Source of the DNA: CAVPKN01 sp964588495
GTDB lineage: Bacteria; Chlamydiota; Chlamydiia; Chlamydiales; JAAKFR01
Assembly: GCA_964588495.1 (NCBI GenBank)
Contig: CAZPPS010000002.1
Span: 1 to 64,000 of the forward strand
Length of the DNA stretch: 64,000 nt
Reading direction: 5' to 3'
The notes below the pieces were generated by a model, which had not been told where the DNA came from, did not search any database, and saw only the letters and a list, made by a program, of their open reading frames with translations. Positions 16,036 to 24,309 of the stretch are shown piece by piece. A program made the translations under genes and the position numbers. Each line of letters starts with the position of its first letter. The stretch's first letter is position 1.

Positions 16036-18174
16036 ATGAAGGACAGAGGCGCAATCAATATTCTAGATGCCCTGGAGAATCTCAACACTCTAGTCGATGC
16101 CAAGTCGCTCGATGAGATTGAGGTGACAGATGATTCCCTATTGATCTCCCACAAAGAAGAGGGAAATGGGGTTTTCTGGATCAAGGCAGGTCCTGATGAA
16201 CAAACCCTTGTTGCCATTCGAAATACCTTCCGCTCTGTCCATACTTATCTCCAAACGTTTTATTCCCGCATGAAAAGTGGGGGAGACACCAAGCGCCTTG
16301 TAGAAGGGATCAACACCATCATGGTCCTTGTCGGCGAATCTGTGAAAAATCTGGAGAAAATCGGACTCCTCTTTGCCGAGCGGGTCAGCGATATTGACGA
16401 GTACAAGGAGCTGCAACATTTCTATAAAAATCGGGTGATCAAAGAATCCTTCAAAGAATTTGCCATGAGGCCGATGCCCAAGGTCAAGCCAACCGTTGAA
16501 AAAGAGGAACAGCAGGAAGAAGAGGAGTTGAAAGCCCTTCTTGAAGAGGATGAAGTTGAAGAAGTTGCAGGCGTTCATATCTTAAATGATATTGAAGTGA
16601 TCAAACGGGACCATCACTATGAGCTATTTTATTTAAAAAACGAGGCGGGAGCCCATTTTTATTCCTGGCAACTGGCCCGTACGATCAAGCTGGCGTGTGA
16701 TTTTGGCGAATACTCCAAAGAGTACTTTGGCGAAGACCCCCTTCTACAGATAAAAAACTGGGAAGATAAGAGCTTGCACATACTTGCAAATACCATTTTA
16801 AAAAAATGCCACGTTTTGACTGAATCTTTCTACAAAGAAGCGTTGAAATATAGAGAAATGGATGTGGTTGCAGGTGTGCATAATGCCTTGATGGCTTTGA
16901 TGCTCTGCTCAAACCCGCGCAATATGATTCGTCAATTTTCTCTCAAAGGATGCCATCTTTATTTCCATGACTTTTTGATCTTTTTGAGAGAGACTCTAAA
17001 TAATCGGGAATATCAAAAGTTTGTAGTCTATTCTTCACCTCAAAGCAAACCTTTTTTCCAAGTTCTGATCGATCTTGTCCATGCCCTTTGCTACAACTTG
17101 TTTACCTCTCATCTATTTGACGATGAGCTCAAAGGCTCCATCAAGCAGATGGTAGAACGCTCGGAACCTAAAGCGCCTAAACACTTCTCCGAAATGCTCT
17201 TGAAAGCCCACGAGGCTCTCATCGCCGCCTTAAAAATGCATCCCAATGGACCCGTTTTTAAAGCTGTCGATATCATTCGGGACGAAGAAGAGTACTTTTT
17301 TGACCCTTTAATTCAGGGAAATATTCCCTCGAAGGAATGGGTCATACAAAGGGGAGAACACGCGCAAACAAGTGCTTTGCGGATGCCCTGTCCTATTCAG
17401 CAGGAGATGATCAACAAAGCCTATGTGACAGCGGAATTTAAGACATTTTTGAGCACAATGAATGCTAAAGAAAGTCTTCTTTTCATCAACTATCAAGATA
17501 GGACCTCCTGGAAAGAACATGCCAGATCTGTGGCTATGGAAGAGCTTGGTACGCAAGCTGAGTTTGCACATGCTTTTCAAATAGTGACGCTTGCCAAAGA
17601 CACAGATTTTTACAATCAGAGCGGATATTATGAAGATATTGAGGAAGCTGCCGATTTTCTAGAGCTTTTTGAAGAACATTTGGGCGATGAAGCGACAGGT
17701 TATTACTTCCCTCCTAAAATCAAAAAACTGCTATTCCCAAAATTTATCCAAGATCTTCTCCCTCAAATCCATGCCACTTTTTTTGCGCATAAAAAACGGC
17801 TCTCTTTTATGGACCGTTTGGACTTTATCCAACTGACCTATCACTTTATCGAACTCAAGCTCTTAGAGCTGATTAAACCTACCTATGTCAGCTTCGGCTC
17901 CAAAGATGGTCTTGATATCAGCGGAGCTGCAAGTGTGGGAATGATCGCCCTCTTAAGCCTCGATAAAGGGAAGAAATTCAATGAGGAAGAGCAGGATAGG
18001 CTGAATACGCTGCTCTTTGGGCCTACTCTGATCAACCGGGAAAGAAGCATTCACCCTGAGCGCTTTACAAGGCTGTTATCATTAGTCGCCCTTCTCGAAC
18101 ACCACAAAAACTACCTCAAAGCCTTTTCGCACCTTTTCGAGAAAGATACCCTGAAGTGGTCTGTTGACCTATAA
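16036..18174 (+). CDS. Large hypothetical protein, chlamydial type
   Basis: A 712-residue soluble protein that I do not recognise. It has no signal peptide or TM helix. Residues about 150-180 form a Glu/Lys-rich, probably coiled or disordered hinge (KEEQQEEEELKALLEED), between a 150-residue N-terminal part and a long, mainly helical C-terminal part rich in Phe, His and Lys. The start at 16036 is chosen because GGAGGAG lies 5 bases upstream, one of the best ribosome-binding sites of the window, suggesting strong expression. It is convergent with the carboxypeptidase gene, separated by a perfect hairpin. A structural or effector role is possible but unsupported. Confidence 0.8.
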   Translation: MKDRGAINILDALENLNTLVDAKSLDEIEVTDDSLLISHKEEGNGVFWIKAGPDEQTLVAIRNTFRSVHTYLQTFYSRMKSGGDTKRLVEGINTIMVLVGESVKNLEKIGLLFAERVSDIDEYKELQHFYKNRVIKESFKEFAMRPMPKVKPTVEKEEQQEEEELKALLEEDEVEEVAGVHILNDIEVIKRDHHYELFYLKNEAGAHFYSWQLARTIKLACDFGEYSKEYFGEDPLLQIKNWEDKSLHILANTILKKCHVLTESFYKEALKYREMDVVAGVHNALMALMLCSNPRNMIRQFSLKGCHLYFHDFLIFLRETLNNREYQKFVVYSSPQSKPFFQVLIDLVHALCYNLFTSHLFDDELKGSIKQMVERSEPKAPKHFSEMLLKAHEALIAALKMHPNGPVFKAVDIIRDEEEYFFDPLIQGNIPSKEWVIQRGEHAQTSALRMPCPIQQEMINKAYVTAEFKTFLSTMNAKESLLFINYQDRTSWKEHARSVAMEELGTQAEFAHAFQIVTLAKDTDFYNQSGYYEDIEEAADFLELFEEHLGDEATGYYFPPKIKKLLFPKFIQDLLPQIHATFFAHKKRLSFMDRLDFIQLTYHFIELKLLELIKPTYVSFGSKDGLDISGAASVGMIALLSLDKGKKFNEEEQDRLNTLLFGPTLINRERSIHPERFTRLLSLVALLEHHKNYLKAFSHLFEKDTLKWSVDL

Positions 18175-18177
18175 AAG

Positions 18178-18219
18178 CCTTCCTGGAGTGCGGCGATTCT
18201 TCGCCGCCCTCCAGGAAGG
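18178..18219. terminator. Hairpin between convergent genes
   Basis: CCTTCCTGGAG ... CGGCGA-TTCT-TCGCCG ... CTCCAGGAAGG forms a nearly perfect stem filling the 46-base gap between two convergent genes. It shares the GGAGTGCGGCGA core with the repeats at 15744 and 27067, so a dispersed repeat seems to serve as a bidirectional terminator here. Confidence 0.75.
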
Positions 18220-18220
18220 T

Positions 18221-19738
18221 CTAGAATCCGTAGATGTCTTTGTATTTAGTGTTTAAGTATTCTAGATAGGGTGTCTCTCTCAGTTTGTGGCCGCTGATTT
18301 GTTTGACGAGCTCGGGGGCGGTGAAGGTGCGGCCGTGCTGGTGGATATTTTCTCTCAGCCATTCTCTTAGGAAGAGGAGATCTCCTTTGGCTACCTGGTT
18401 TTCCCATTTGGGAAAATCTTTTTCGAAGGCTTCGAAGAAATGGGCGGCGTAGAGATTCCCGAGGGTGTAGGTGGGGAAATAGCCGAAGGCTCCCATCGAC
18501 CAATGGATATCTTGAAGACATCCTTCTGTGTCGTTTGAGGGGATAATGCCGAGATATTTTTCCATGAGGCTATTCCAGGCGTCCGGAAGATCTTTGATGG
18601 CCAGTTTTCCTTCAATCAACTGCTTTTCAAGCTCAAAGCGGATGATGACGTGGATCGAATAGGTCACCTCATCCGATTCGACCCGGATAAATGTGGGAGC
18701 TACTTTATTAATGCCCCGGTAAAACTGCTCTAAATTCACCTTTTCGAGAGGTTTGAACTCCTTTTTGAGAAGGGGAAGGAAGTGTTTCCAAAAGGGTTTG
18801 CTCTGGCCGATCCGTGTTTCCCAAAGACGGGACTGACTTTCATGAATTCCAAGTGAAACCGCTTCACAAAGAGGGGAGCCGTAGTATTCGGGGTTCAATC
18901 CCATTTCATAAAGGCTATGCCCTCCTTCGTGTAGTACAGCAGAGATGGAGTCGTATAAAGAGCTTTTGTGAATGCGCGTTGTGACTCTAGAATCATGAGG
19001 ATGGAGCGCCATCGAAAAAGGGTGGCTGGAAAGATCGAGTCTTCCCTTATCCATCTCATAGCCCATCGCTTCAAGAAGAAGATTTCCAAACTTTAACTGT
19101 TTATCTGCCGAAAACTTGCCATGCAAAAAAGCATCGTTTACAGGTTTGGCCGCTTGAATTTTTCCCAAAAGTTCCAAAATCGATTTTTTCAGCTTTTTAA
19201 AAAGGGTCTCAATCTCAGCCGTTTTCGCTTCAGGTTCAAAACAATCTAAAAGAGCATCATAGGGATGATCTTTATAGCCCAGATACTCAGCTTTTTGTTT
19301 GGACATTTCGATGATTTTTTCAAGATAGGGGGCAAAATCTGAAAATTTGTTCCCTTTTTTGGCATTTTGCCAGGCTACAATTGATTCCGAAGAGAGTTTG
19401 GCAAAGGCTTTAACAAAGGTATTTGGAATAGCCGATGCCTTGATAAAGTCTCTACGCCATTCTCTCAGCGCTGCCTGTTCAGCAAAAGATAGATCGTGCG
19501 CTTTGATCTTCCCACTTTCCAAATCGATGAGCTTGGAAAGGGCTTTTTCAAAGGCTTTGCTCGTTTTTTCTTCGTGAGCGAGCCCCGCTGTCAGCTCCAA
19601 TTGCTCTGCCCTAACAAGATTCCCTTTTGAGGGCATATACGTTTCCTGATCCCATTCCAAAAGATGGGCGATACTCTCAAGTACGCGGGCTTTTTTAGAG
19701 AGGGAATGCAGAGCTTGGTAATCTTTCTGGGAGCTCAT
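18221..19738 (-). CDS. M32 metallocarboxypeptidase (Taq family)
   Basis: A 505-residue zinc carboxypeptidase, the usual length. The HEGGH zinc site is at residues 270-274 (AVLHEGGHSLYEMGL), the third ligand is Glu300 in IHESQSRLWE, and the family signature HPFS...DSRVTTR is at about 239-255. It trims C-terminal residues from peptides in the cytosol, a sensible job in a peptide-importing intracellular bacterium. Its start overlaps the end of alr by 44 bases on the same strand. Confidence 0.95.
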   Translation of the reverse strand: MSSQKDYQALHSLSKKARVLESIAHLLEWDQETYMPSKGNLVRAEQLELTAGLAHEEKTSKAFEKALSKLIDLESGKIKAHDLSFAEQAALREWRRDFIKASAIPNTFVKAFAKLSSESIVAWQNAKKGNKFSDFAPYLEKIIEMSKQKAEYLGYKDHPYDALLDCFEPEAKTAEIETLFKKLKKSILELLGKIQAAKPVNDAFLHGKFSADKQLKFGNLLLEAMGYEMDKGRLDLSSHPFSMALHPHDSRVTTRIHKSSLYDSISAVLHEGGHSLYEMGLNPEYYGSPLCEAVSLGIHESQSRLWETRIGQSKPFWKHFLPLLKKEFKPLEKVNLEQFYRGINKVAPTFIRVESDEVTYSIHVIIRFELEKQLIEGKLAIKDLPDAWNSLMEKYLGIIPSNDTEGCLQDIHWSMGAFGYFPTYTLGNLYAAHFFEAFEKDFPKWENQVAKGDLLFLREWLRENIHQHGRTFTAPELVKQISGHKLRETPYLEYLNTKYKDIYGF

Positions 19739-20852
19739 CCTGGTCCTTTCCGGTTGTCATGATTAATGGGGGATTTGTCCATATTCTTTTAACACGTGAT
19801 GGTATGTTAACGAGCAATTCTCGCACATCAGTTTTTGCCCACGTAGCGAGAAGTTCAGCAGAAAGGCCGGGGCCAAAAATAATGACCTCATCGCCCACTT
19901 CCGCTTCGGGAATTTCTGTAAGGTCGATCATCATGAAATCCATGCAGATGGTTCCCACCATGGGAGCTTGTTTGTCCCGAATCAAAACGTACCCTTTGTT
20001 TGAAAGGGCTCGGGGAAGGCCATCGTAATAGCCCACAGGAATGACTCCAATACGGGCATTGTCCTTTTGATTCGTGTATGAGCAGTTATAGCCAACAGTT
20101 TCCCCTTTTTCGATCTGGCCGATAGAAGCTAGGCGTGTTGTGAAGCTCAAAGCAGGGGAAGATCCCTCAAGGCATTTTCCATAACCTGTAATCCCTAAGC
20201 CAATTCTGACAAGATTACAGAAAGGGAGCTCAAAGCGGACAGCAGCTGCCGAATTAGCTGCGTGGATCCACCGGGGCAGCTCAGGAAGAGAGCTCATAAA
20301 GCTTTTAAATTGTTCGATTTGCCTATGAGAGATCGCATCCAAATCGGTAGCTTCAGCTCCCACAAAATGGGTCATGATCCCTTCTAAACACAAGTGAGAG
20401 CTCTTTTTTATAGCATGATAGAGATTTTCAGCACTTGTTATGGAAGCCCCAAAACGGCTCATGCCGGTGTTGAGGTGGAGATGGACGTCGACAGTTTTCC
20501 CTTCTTTATGAGCTGCTAGCTCAAGGGCTTCTATCTCATCTATTGAGCTGACGGCGCAGGTAAGGTCATAGCGCACAGCTAGTTCTGCATCATAAGGGGG
20601 AACCGAAATGACAAATAAGGGGAGCTCGATTCCCGATTCTCTTAAGTAAAGCCCTTCAGAAACATGTGAGACGCCTAAATAGGGTATGTGGGTCCCTTGA
20701 GTTTTCTGTAGAAATTTGCTTAGCCAAATCGCATCTGTTCCATACGCATTTGCTTTGACCATTACCATCACATTGCCGAACATGCGGACGAGCTGCTTGA
20801 GATTCGTGTCGATGATCGAAAGGTCGATTGTAAGGAAGCTAGAGTTTGGCAT
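19695..20852 (-). CDS. alr: Alanine racemase
   Basis: A 385-residue PLP enzyme converting L- to D-alanine for peptidoglycan. The PLP lysine is Lys33 in VMVKANAYG; the C-terminal half has RLASIGQIEKGETVGYN and the catalytic-Tyr region VGYYDGLPR, then GTICMDFMM. The ATG at 20852 gives the normal N-terminus (MPNSSFLTIDLSIID); a longer frame would run into the upstream permease gene. The stop lies 44 bases inside the carboxypeptidase gene. A peptidoglycan precursor gene fits current knowledge that chlamydiae make peptidoglycan. Confidence 0.95.
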   Translation of the reverse strand: MPNSSFLTIDLSIIDTNLKQLVRMFGNVMVMVKANAYGTDAIWLSKFLQKTQGTHIPYLGVSHVSEGLYLRESGIELPLFVISVPPYDAELAVRYDLTCAVSSIDEIEALELAAHKEGKTVDVHLHLNTGMSRFGASITSAENLYHAIKKSSHLCLEGIMTHFVGAEATDLDAISHRQIEQFKSFMSSLPELPRWIHAANSAAAVRFELPFCNLVRIGLGITGYGKCLEGSSPALSFTTRLASIGQIEKGETVGYNCSYTNQKDNARIGVIPVGYYDGLPRALSNKGYVLIRDKQAPMVGTICMDFMMIDLTEIPEAEVGDEVIIFGPGLSAELLATWAKTDVRELLVNIPSRVKRIWTNPPLIMTTGKDQDELPERLPSSAFPL

Positions 20853-21924
20853 ATTTCCATCCGAAGGTGATAAAGAAAAGAGATTGAGGTACGAGTATGG
20901 CAACAAGAGGGGGGAGCAGCTGAGTTTTTCCCAAGATGATCGAGGCATTCAGGCACATAAAAAAAACGATAATCCCAGCTAAGCTCAAAGCATAAATTAC
21001 AAAAACAGAGAGATTTCTGCAAACTTTTAGACAAAATGGGGCAATTGCGATAATGCCAAGCAAAGAAACTAAGGGAAGTGTGGATTTAAGATAAAAAAAG
21101 GTAGCAGCCTCTGCTTGTCTTACATTCATCTTTGTTAAATGAAAGAAATGGTGGTTGACCCTTAAATGGCGTGCCAATTCAGAAAGGGATTGCATGTGAG
21201 GAGGATGCATGGCATCGAATAAACTATCGGCATCAAAGTTCATATCAGGAAACACAAGCTCTGGTGAAGAGCCCATTTTTTTATACTCACCTTCTTCTGT
21301 ACGGATAAGAGAATCGACATTTTTTCCCAAAGGAGTTTTTTCGTAAGGGAAAAGCCACTGGATGCGGGAAAGCTCATTTTCATTTTTCAGCCAGAAAACA
21401 TCAAAAAAGGCCTGCTTTTCAGGTTCGAAACGTTGGTAGATCAAAAGGCTGTTATCTTTGAGAATGAGGGCATTGACCTTCTTTTCTTCATCCTTTTTAG
21501 CCCTTTTTTTAAAATAGTGCTCTTCAAAACGGGCAATTTGAGTGATGGATTGTGGTTGCAGATATTCAAAATTGATAAAAAGGGCAGCAGAAGCTAGAAG
21601 GGCTACACACAAAAAAGGGTGCATGATTTTTTTAAGGGGAATTCCGCTGGCAGAAAGGGCGACAATTTCATTGCGTAAATTTGAGGTTGTGAGCACTTTA
21701 ACGGCGCTTAGGACCATAGCGATCGGCACTAACATCTCTGCCCGTTTCGAGAATTGATGGAGATAATAGAAAAAGATATCGGTAGAGCTAATCGCAGGAT
21801 TTTGAAAAGCTTTGGAGTGAATCGAGTAATCAAACAGGACATAGAGGAAATAAAAGATGCCGATAAAGAGGGAAAAGGTCTGCATCTGCTCTTTAAAGAA
21901 GTAGCGTTTCCAGATCAGCCTCAC
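20839..21924 (-). CDS. LptF/LptG-family LPS export permease (1)
   Basis: A 361-residue YjgP/YjgQ-family protein: two N-terminal TM helices (about residues 15-32 and 55-75), a third near 100-120, a periplasmic beta-rich domain (about 125-265), then three C-terminal helices. LptF and LptG form the membrane part of the ABC transporter that extracts LPS from the inner membrane. RNEIVALSASGIPLKKI is the family's cytoplasmic coupling loop. It overlaps its neighbour upstream by 4 bases and the alr start by 14. Position matches CT838/CT839 of C. trachomatis. I do not assign F or G. Confidence 0.92.
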   Translation of the reverse strand: MRLIWKRYFFKEQMQTFSLFIGIFYFLYVLFDYSIHSKAFQNPAISSTDIFFYYLHQFSKRAEMLVPIAMVLSAVKVLTTSNLRNEIVALSASGIPLKKIMHPFLCVALLASAALFINFEYLQPQSITQIARFEEHYFKKRAKKDEEKKVNALILKDNSLLIYQRFEPEKQAFFDVFWLKNENELSRIQWLFPYEKTPLGKNVDSLIRTEEGEYKKMGSSPELVFPDMNFDADSLFDAMHPPHMQSLSELARHLRVNHHFFHLTKMNVRQAEAATFFYLKSTLPLVSLLGIIAIAPFCLKVCRNLSVFVIYALSLAGIIVFFMCLNASIILGKTQLLPPLVAILVPQSLFFITFGWKYAKL

Positions 21925-23030
21925 TCGATTCCCTCATTGACACGTTTTAATGACCAAAAAGAGGCAAAGGTGATCGCAAGATGGGGCAAACAGAAACAAA
22001 GGCACGAGAGCCACAAGATCCTGTCGAAGGTTTTTCCCATAAAAAAAGCCATCAAAGCAGCGGCTGAAAGCATTAATACAAAAAGCCGTCTCTTTTTTTG
22101 GGATTTGCGGCCAATTTGTATTCCAAAACAGGCTCCCAGCAAAGCGAACGTAAAAGTTGAGGCTGCAAGCGAGAATCTGCGGACAAATTCTGAGCGGCAT
22201 TTATTCAGAATTTGGAGAGTGCTTTCCCCTGTCTGCACCTGGGAGCTAAGCTCTTGAGTACGCAAGCGGAGCATTCTGAAATTGAGGTCTTTATTGGAAA
22301 GATTCCACTTGGTTTTACTCAAAAGCTGAGCTAAATCACTGGCAGATGATGACATAGACTTTTGATTTTCAATGACTAAATGGTCTAATCCCTCTTTGTT
22401 TGGCAAGGAAGAGATGATGTTAATCCCTTGGGCTGTCAGTTTCTTTTCCTCCATCTCCACATGATCAACCAAACAGAGATTCAGTCTGTCCCCTTTGGGG
22501 GTTTTGATGGCGACGACAAGATTTTGGGCAGACTCGCCACCGTGTTTGCTCTCCATTTGGACAAAAACGTCTTCCAGGGGCAAAGTCTTGGCATTTTGAA
22601 GTAAGAGGAGAGGGTTGACTGAGGTGAGCTCGAAGAGCATTTTGCGGCTCGCATGGTAAGTAGAGGTGGAAATCTCAGAGGCCGTATAAAAATTGACCAG
22701 GGCAAGGAAAAAACTGGTCAAAAGGATCGGGCTGATCAGCTTTTTGAGGGCAATGCCGGAGCTGCGGATGGCTGTGAGCTCGTGCGTTTGAGAAAGGTTC
22801 TGAAACAGGAGAAGCGAAGAGATAAGGCAGGAGATGGGAAGGGCAAAAGGGAGGATATAGGGGATTTGAAAGAGCGTGAAAAGGAGGATGTAGAGAGGTT
22901 TGGCCCCCATAGCTGCAAATTGGGCGATATCTTCGAGGCGGCTCATGAGAAGAATTGCGATGAAGGACGAGACCGAGAGGAGGAGAACTCGTAAATAGTT
23001 TTTAAGTAGATACCAATGGATGAGCGGCAT
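21921..23030 (-). CDS. LptF/LptG-family LPS export permease (2)
   Basis: A 369-residue paralogue of the preceding permease and its likely heterodimer partner. It has the same layout: MPLIHWYLLKNYLRVLLLS first helix, coupling loop HELTAIRSSGIALKKLI, periplasmic domain and three C-terminal helices. The start at 23030 is preferred since further upstream the frame runs through a hexamer repeat and would encode an implausible RHGHGHGHGH stretch. The pair is divergent from tilS. Confidence 0.92.
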   Translation of the reverse strand: MPLIHWYLLKNYLRVLLLSVSSFIAILLMSRLEDIAQFAAMGAKPLYILLFTLFQIPYILPFALPISCLISSLLLFQNLSQTHELTAIRSSGIALKKLISPILLTSFFLALVNFYTASEISTSTYHASRKMLFELTSVNPLLLLQNAKTLPLEDVFVQMESKHGGESAQNLVVAIKTPKGDRLNLCLVDHVEMEEKKLTAQGINIISSLPNKEGLDHLVIENQKSMSSSASDLAQLLSKTKWNLSNKDLNFRMLRLRTQELSSQVQTGESTLQILNKCRSEFVRRFSLAASTFTFALLGACFGIQIGRKSQKKRRLFVLMLSAAALMAFFMGKTFDRILWLSCLCFCLPHLAITFASFWSLKRVNEGIE

Positions 23031-23094
23031 AGGAAAGCAGGATAAAGGATGAGGGTTTATTTGTTTAAGAAGATTATGTATTCTACTCACCCAA

Positions 23095-23203
23095 CCGTGC
23101 CCGTGCCCGTGCCCGTGCCTGTGCCCGCTCCTTTCCCGAAAGTTCAATCACGTAAAGCTTTCGGGAACGGGCGGGCACGGGCACGGGCACGGGCACGGGC
23201 ACG
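23095..23203. repeat. GGGCAC long inverted repeat between divergent genes
   Basis: Left arm 23095-23143 (CCGTGC repeated, ending CCCGAAAG), right arm 23158-23203 (CTTTCGGG then GGGCAC repeated five times). It occupies the divergent promoter region of the permease pair and tilS, so it cannot simply be a terminator for either gene. Confidence 0.85.
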
Positions 23204-23218
23204 AAAACAGGTTGTTTC

Positions 23219-24199
23219 GTGATCCAAGAAATTTTATCTCAATTCTTAGAACAGCATTGTCCTGGCAGTCTTCCATTACTCCTCGCTCTCTCGGGAGGGC
23301 CGGACTCAACCGCGCTCTTTCACGCTCTGCTCGAGCTCGAATATCCCTTTGAGGTAGCGCATGTTGATCATGGGTGGAGGGAAGAGAGCGTGGGGGAAGT
23401 AGCCCTTTTGCGACAGAAATGTGTTCTCTCAAAGGTTGTTTTTCATGAAAAAAAACTCGTTCCTCCAACCGACTCCAACAACTTAGAGGATAAAGCCCGC
23501 AAAGAGCGGCTCAGCTTTTTTAAACAGATGGTAGCGCAAAGAAACCTCGGTGGTGTGCTCTTAGCCCACCATGCCGATGATCATGCCGAGACTGTCTTAA
23601 AAAGGCTTTTTGAGGGGGCAAGCCTTCCTAAATTGAGGGGGCTCCAGCCTAAAAGCTCAAATGACGGCCTGATTCTCTATAGGCCTTTTTTGAAGCTGAA
23701 AAAGCAGGAAATCCTTCACTATTTGGAACTTAATAATATCAGCTTTTTTGTGGATCGGACCAATTCTGATCCTAAATATCTAAGGACAAGGCTTCGTGGT
23801 GAAATTATTCCTGCAATGGCTTCCCATTTTGGCAAAGAGATTACGCATAATCTTTGTCGTCTTGGGGAATCTGCTGCTGAATTGGAAACTTTTTTAGAGG
23901 AATTGAGCGCTCCTTATCTACAAAAGATAGAAGAAACGGATGAGGGTAAGTGTCTCAATTTCAAGGAACCTCCAAGTTCACTTTTTTTGTGGAAGAACAT
24001 CATCCGGGCTTTTTTTGAGCAGGAAAAACTAACGCTTACTAACTCTACCTTAGAGGTTATTTTGAGCCATCTTCAAAAAGGGAGTTGCCATAAAAGCCTG
24101 CACGTGGGAAAACAACGGATTTTGATTAACCGGCGCCATTTGGTGCTGATCCGGCAATCGAATAAAAAAGTTGATGCGGAAACGAAAGATCCGTTATGA
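23219..24199 (+). CDS. tilS: tRNA(Ile)-lysidine synthase
   Basis: A 326-residue PP-loop ATPase that converts C34 of the AUA-reading tRNA(Ile) to lysidine. The PP-loop SGGPDS is at residues 25-30, and ARKERLSFFKQM and LLAHHADDHAETVLKRL are family signatures. It is shorter than the E. coli enzyme (about 430), having only a short C-terminal part, as is common in chlamydiae. The start is GTG. Corresponds to CT840 (mesJ) by position, directly before ftsH. Confidence 0.93.
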   Translation: MIQEILSQFLEQHCPGSLPLLLALSGGPDSTALFHALLELEYPFEVAHVDHGWREESVGEVALLRQKCVLSKVVFHEKKLVPPTDSNNLEDKARKERLSFFKQMVAQRNLGGVLLAHHADDHAETVLKRLFEGASLPKLRGLQPKSSNDGLILYRPFLKLKKQEILHYLELNNISFFVDRTNSDPKYLRTRLRGEIIPAMASHFGKEITHNLCRLGESAAELETFLEELSAPYLQKIEETDEGKCLNFKEPPSSLFLWKNIIRAFFEQEKLTLTNSTLEVILSHLQKGSCHKSLHVGKQRILINRRHLVLIRQSNKKVDAETKDPL

Positions 24200-24267
24200 T
24201 AAGACGTTGAAGTTAAAAGAATAACTCAGTTTAATATTATATTTGTTACTAAAATAAGCATATATTT

Positions 24268-24273
24268 TATAAT
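24268..24273 (+). promoter_or_regulatory. Possible -10 element of ftsH promoter
   Basis: A perfect TATAAT lies 36 bases before the ftsH ATG in a strongly AT-rich gap, with TTGTTA (24244-24249) upstream at about 18 bases. This is a plausible sigma66/sigma70-type promoter, judged by eye only. Confidence 0.4.
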
Positions 24274-24309
24274 GCATATTTAGGCAGTCAAAAAAAAAGT
24301 TATTATATT

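Noticed and set aside
23031..23147. N-terminal extension of the Lpt permease through the hexamer repeat
   Set aside because: It would encode a GHGHGHGH-type stretch not found in LptF/G; the ATG at 23030 gives the normal first TM helix.
23095..23203. CRISPR-like array of short repeats
   Set aside because: The units are contiguous hexamers without spacers, arranged as two mirror-image arms, and no cas gene is near.
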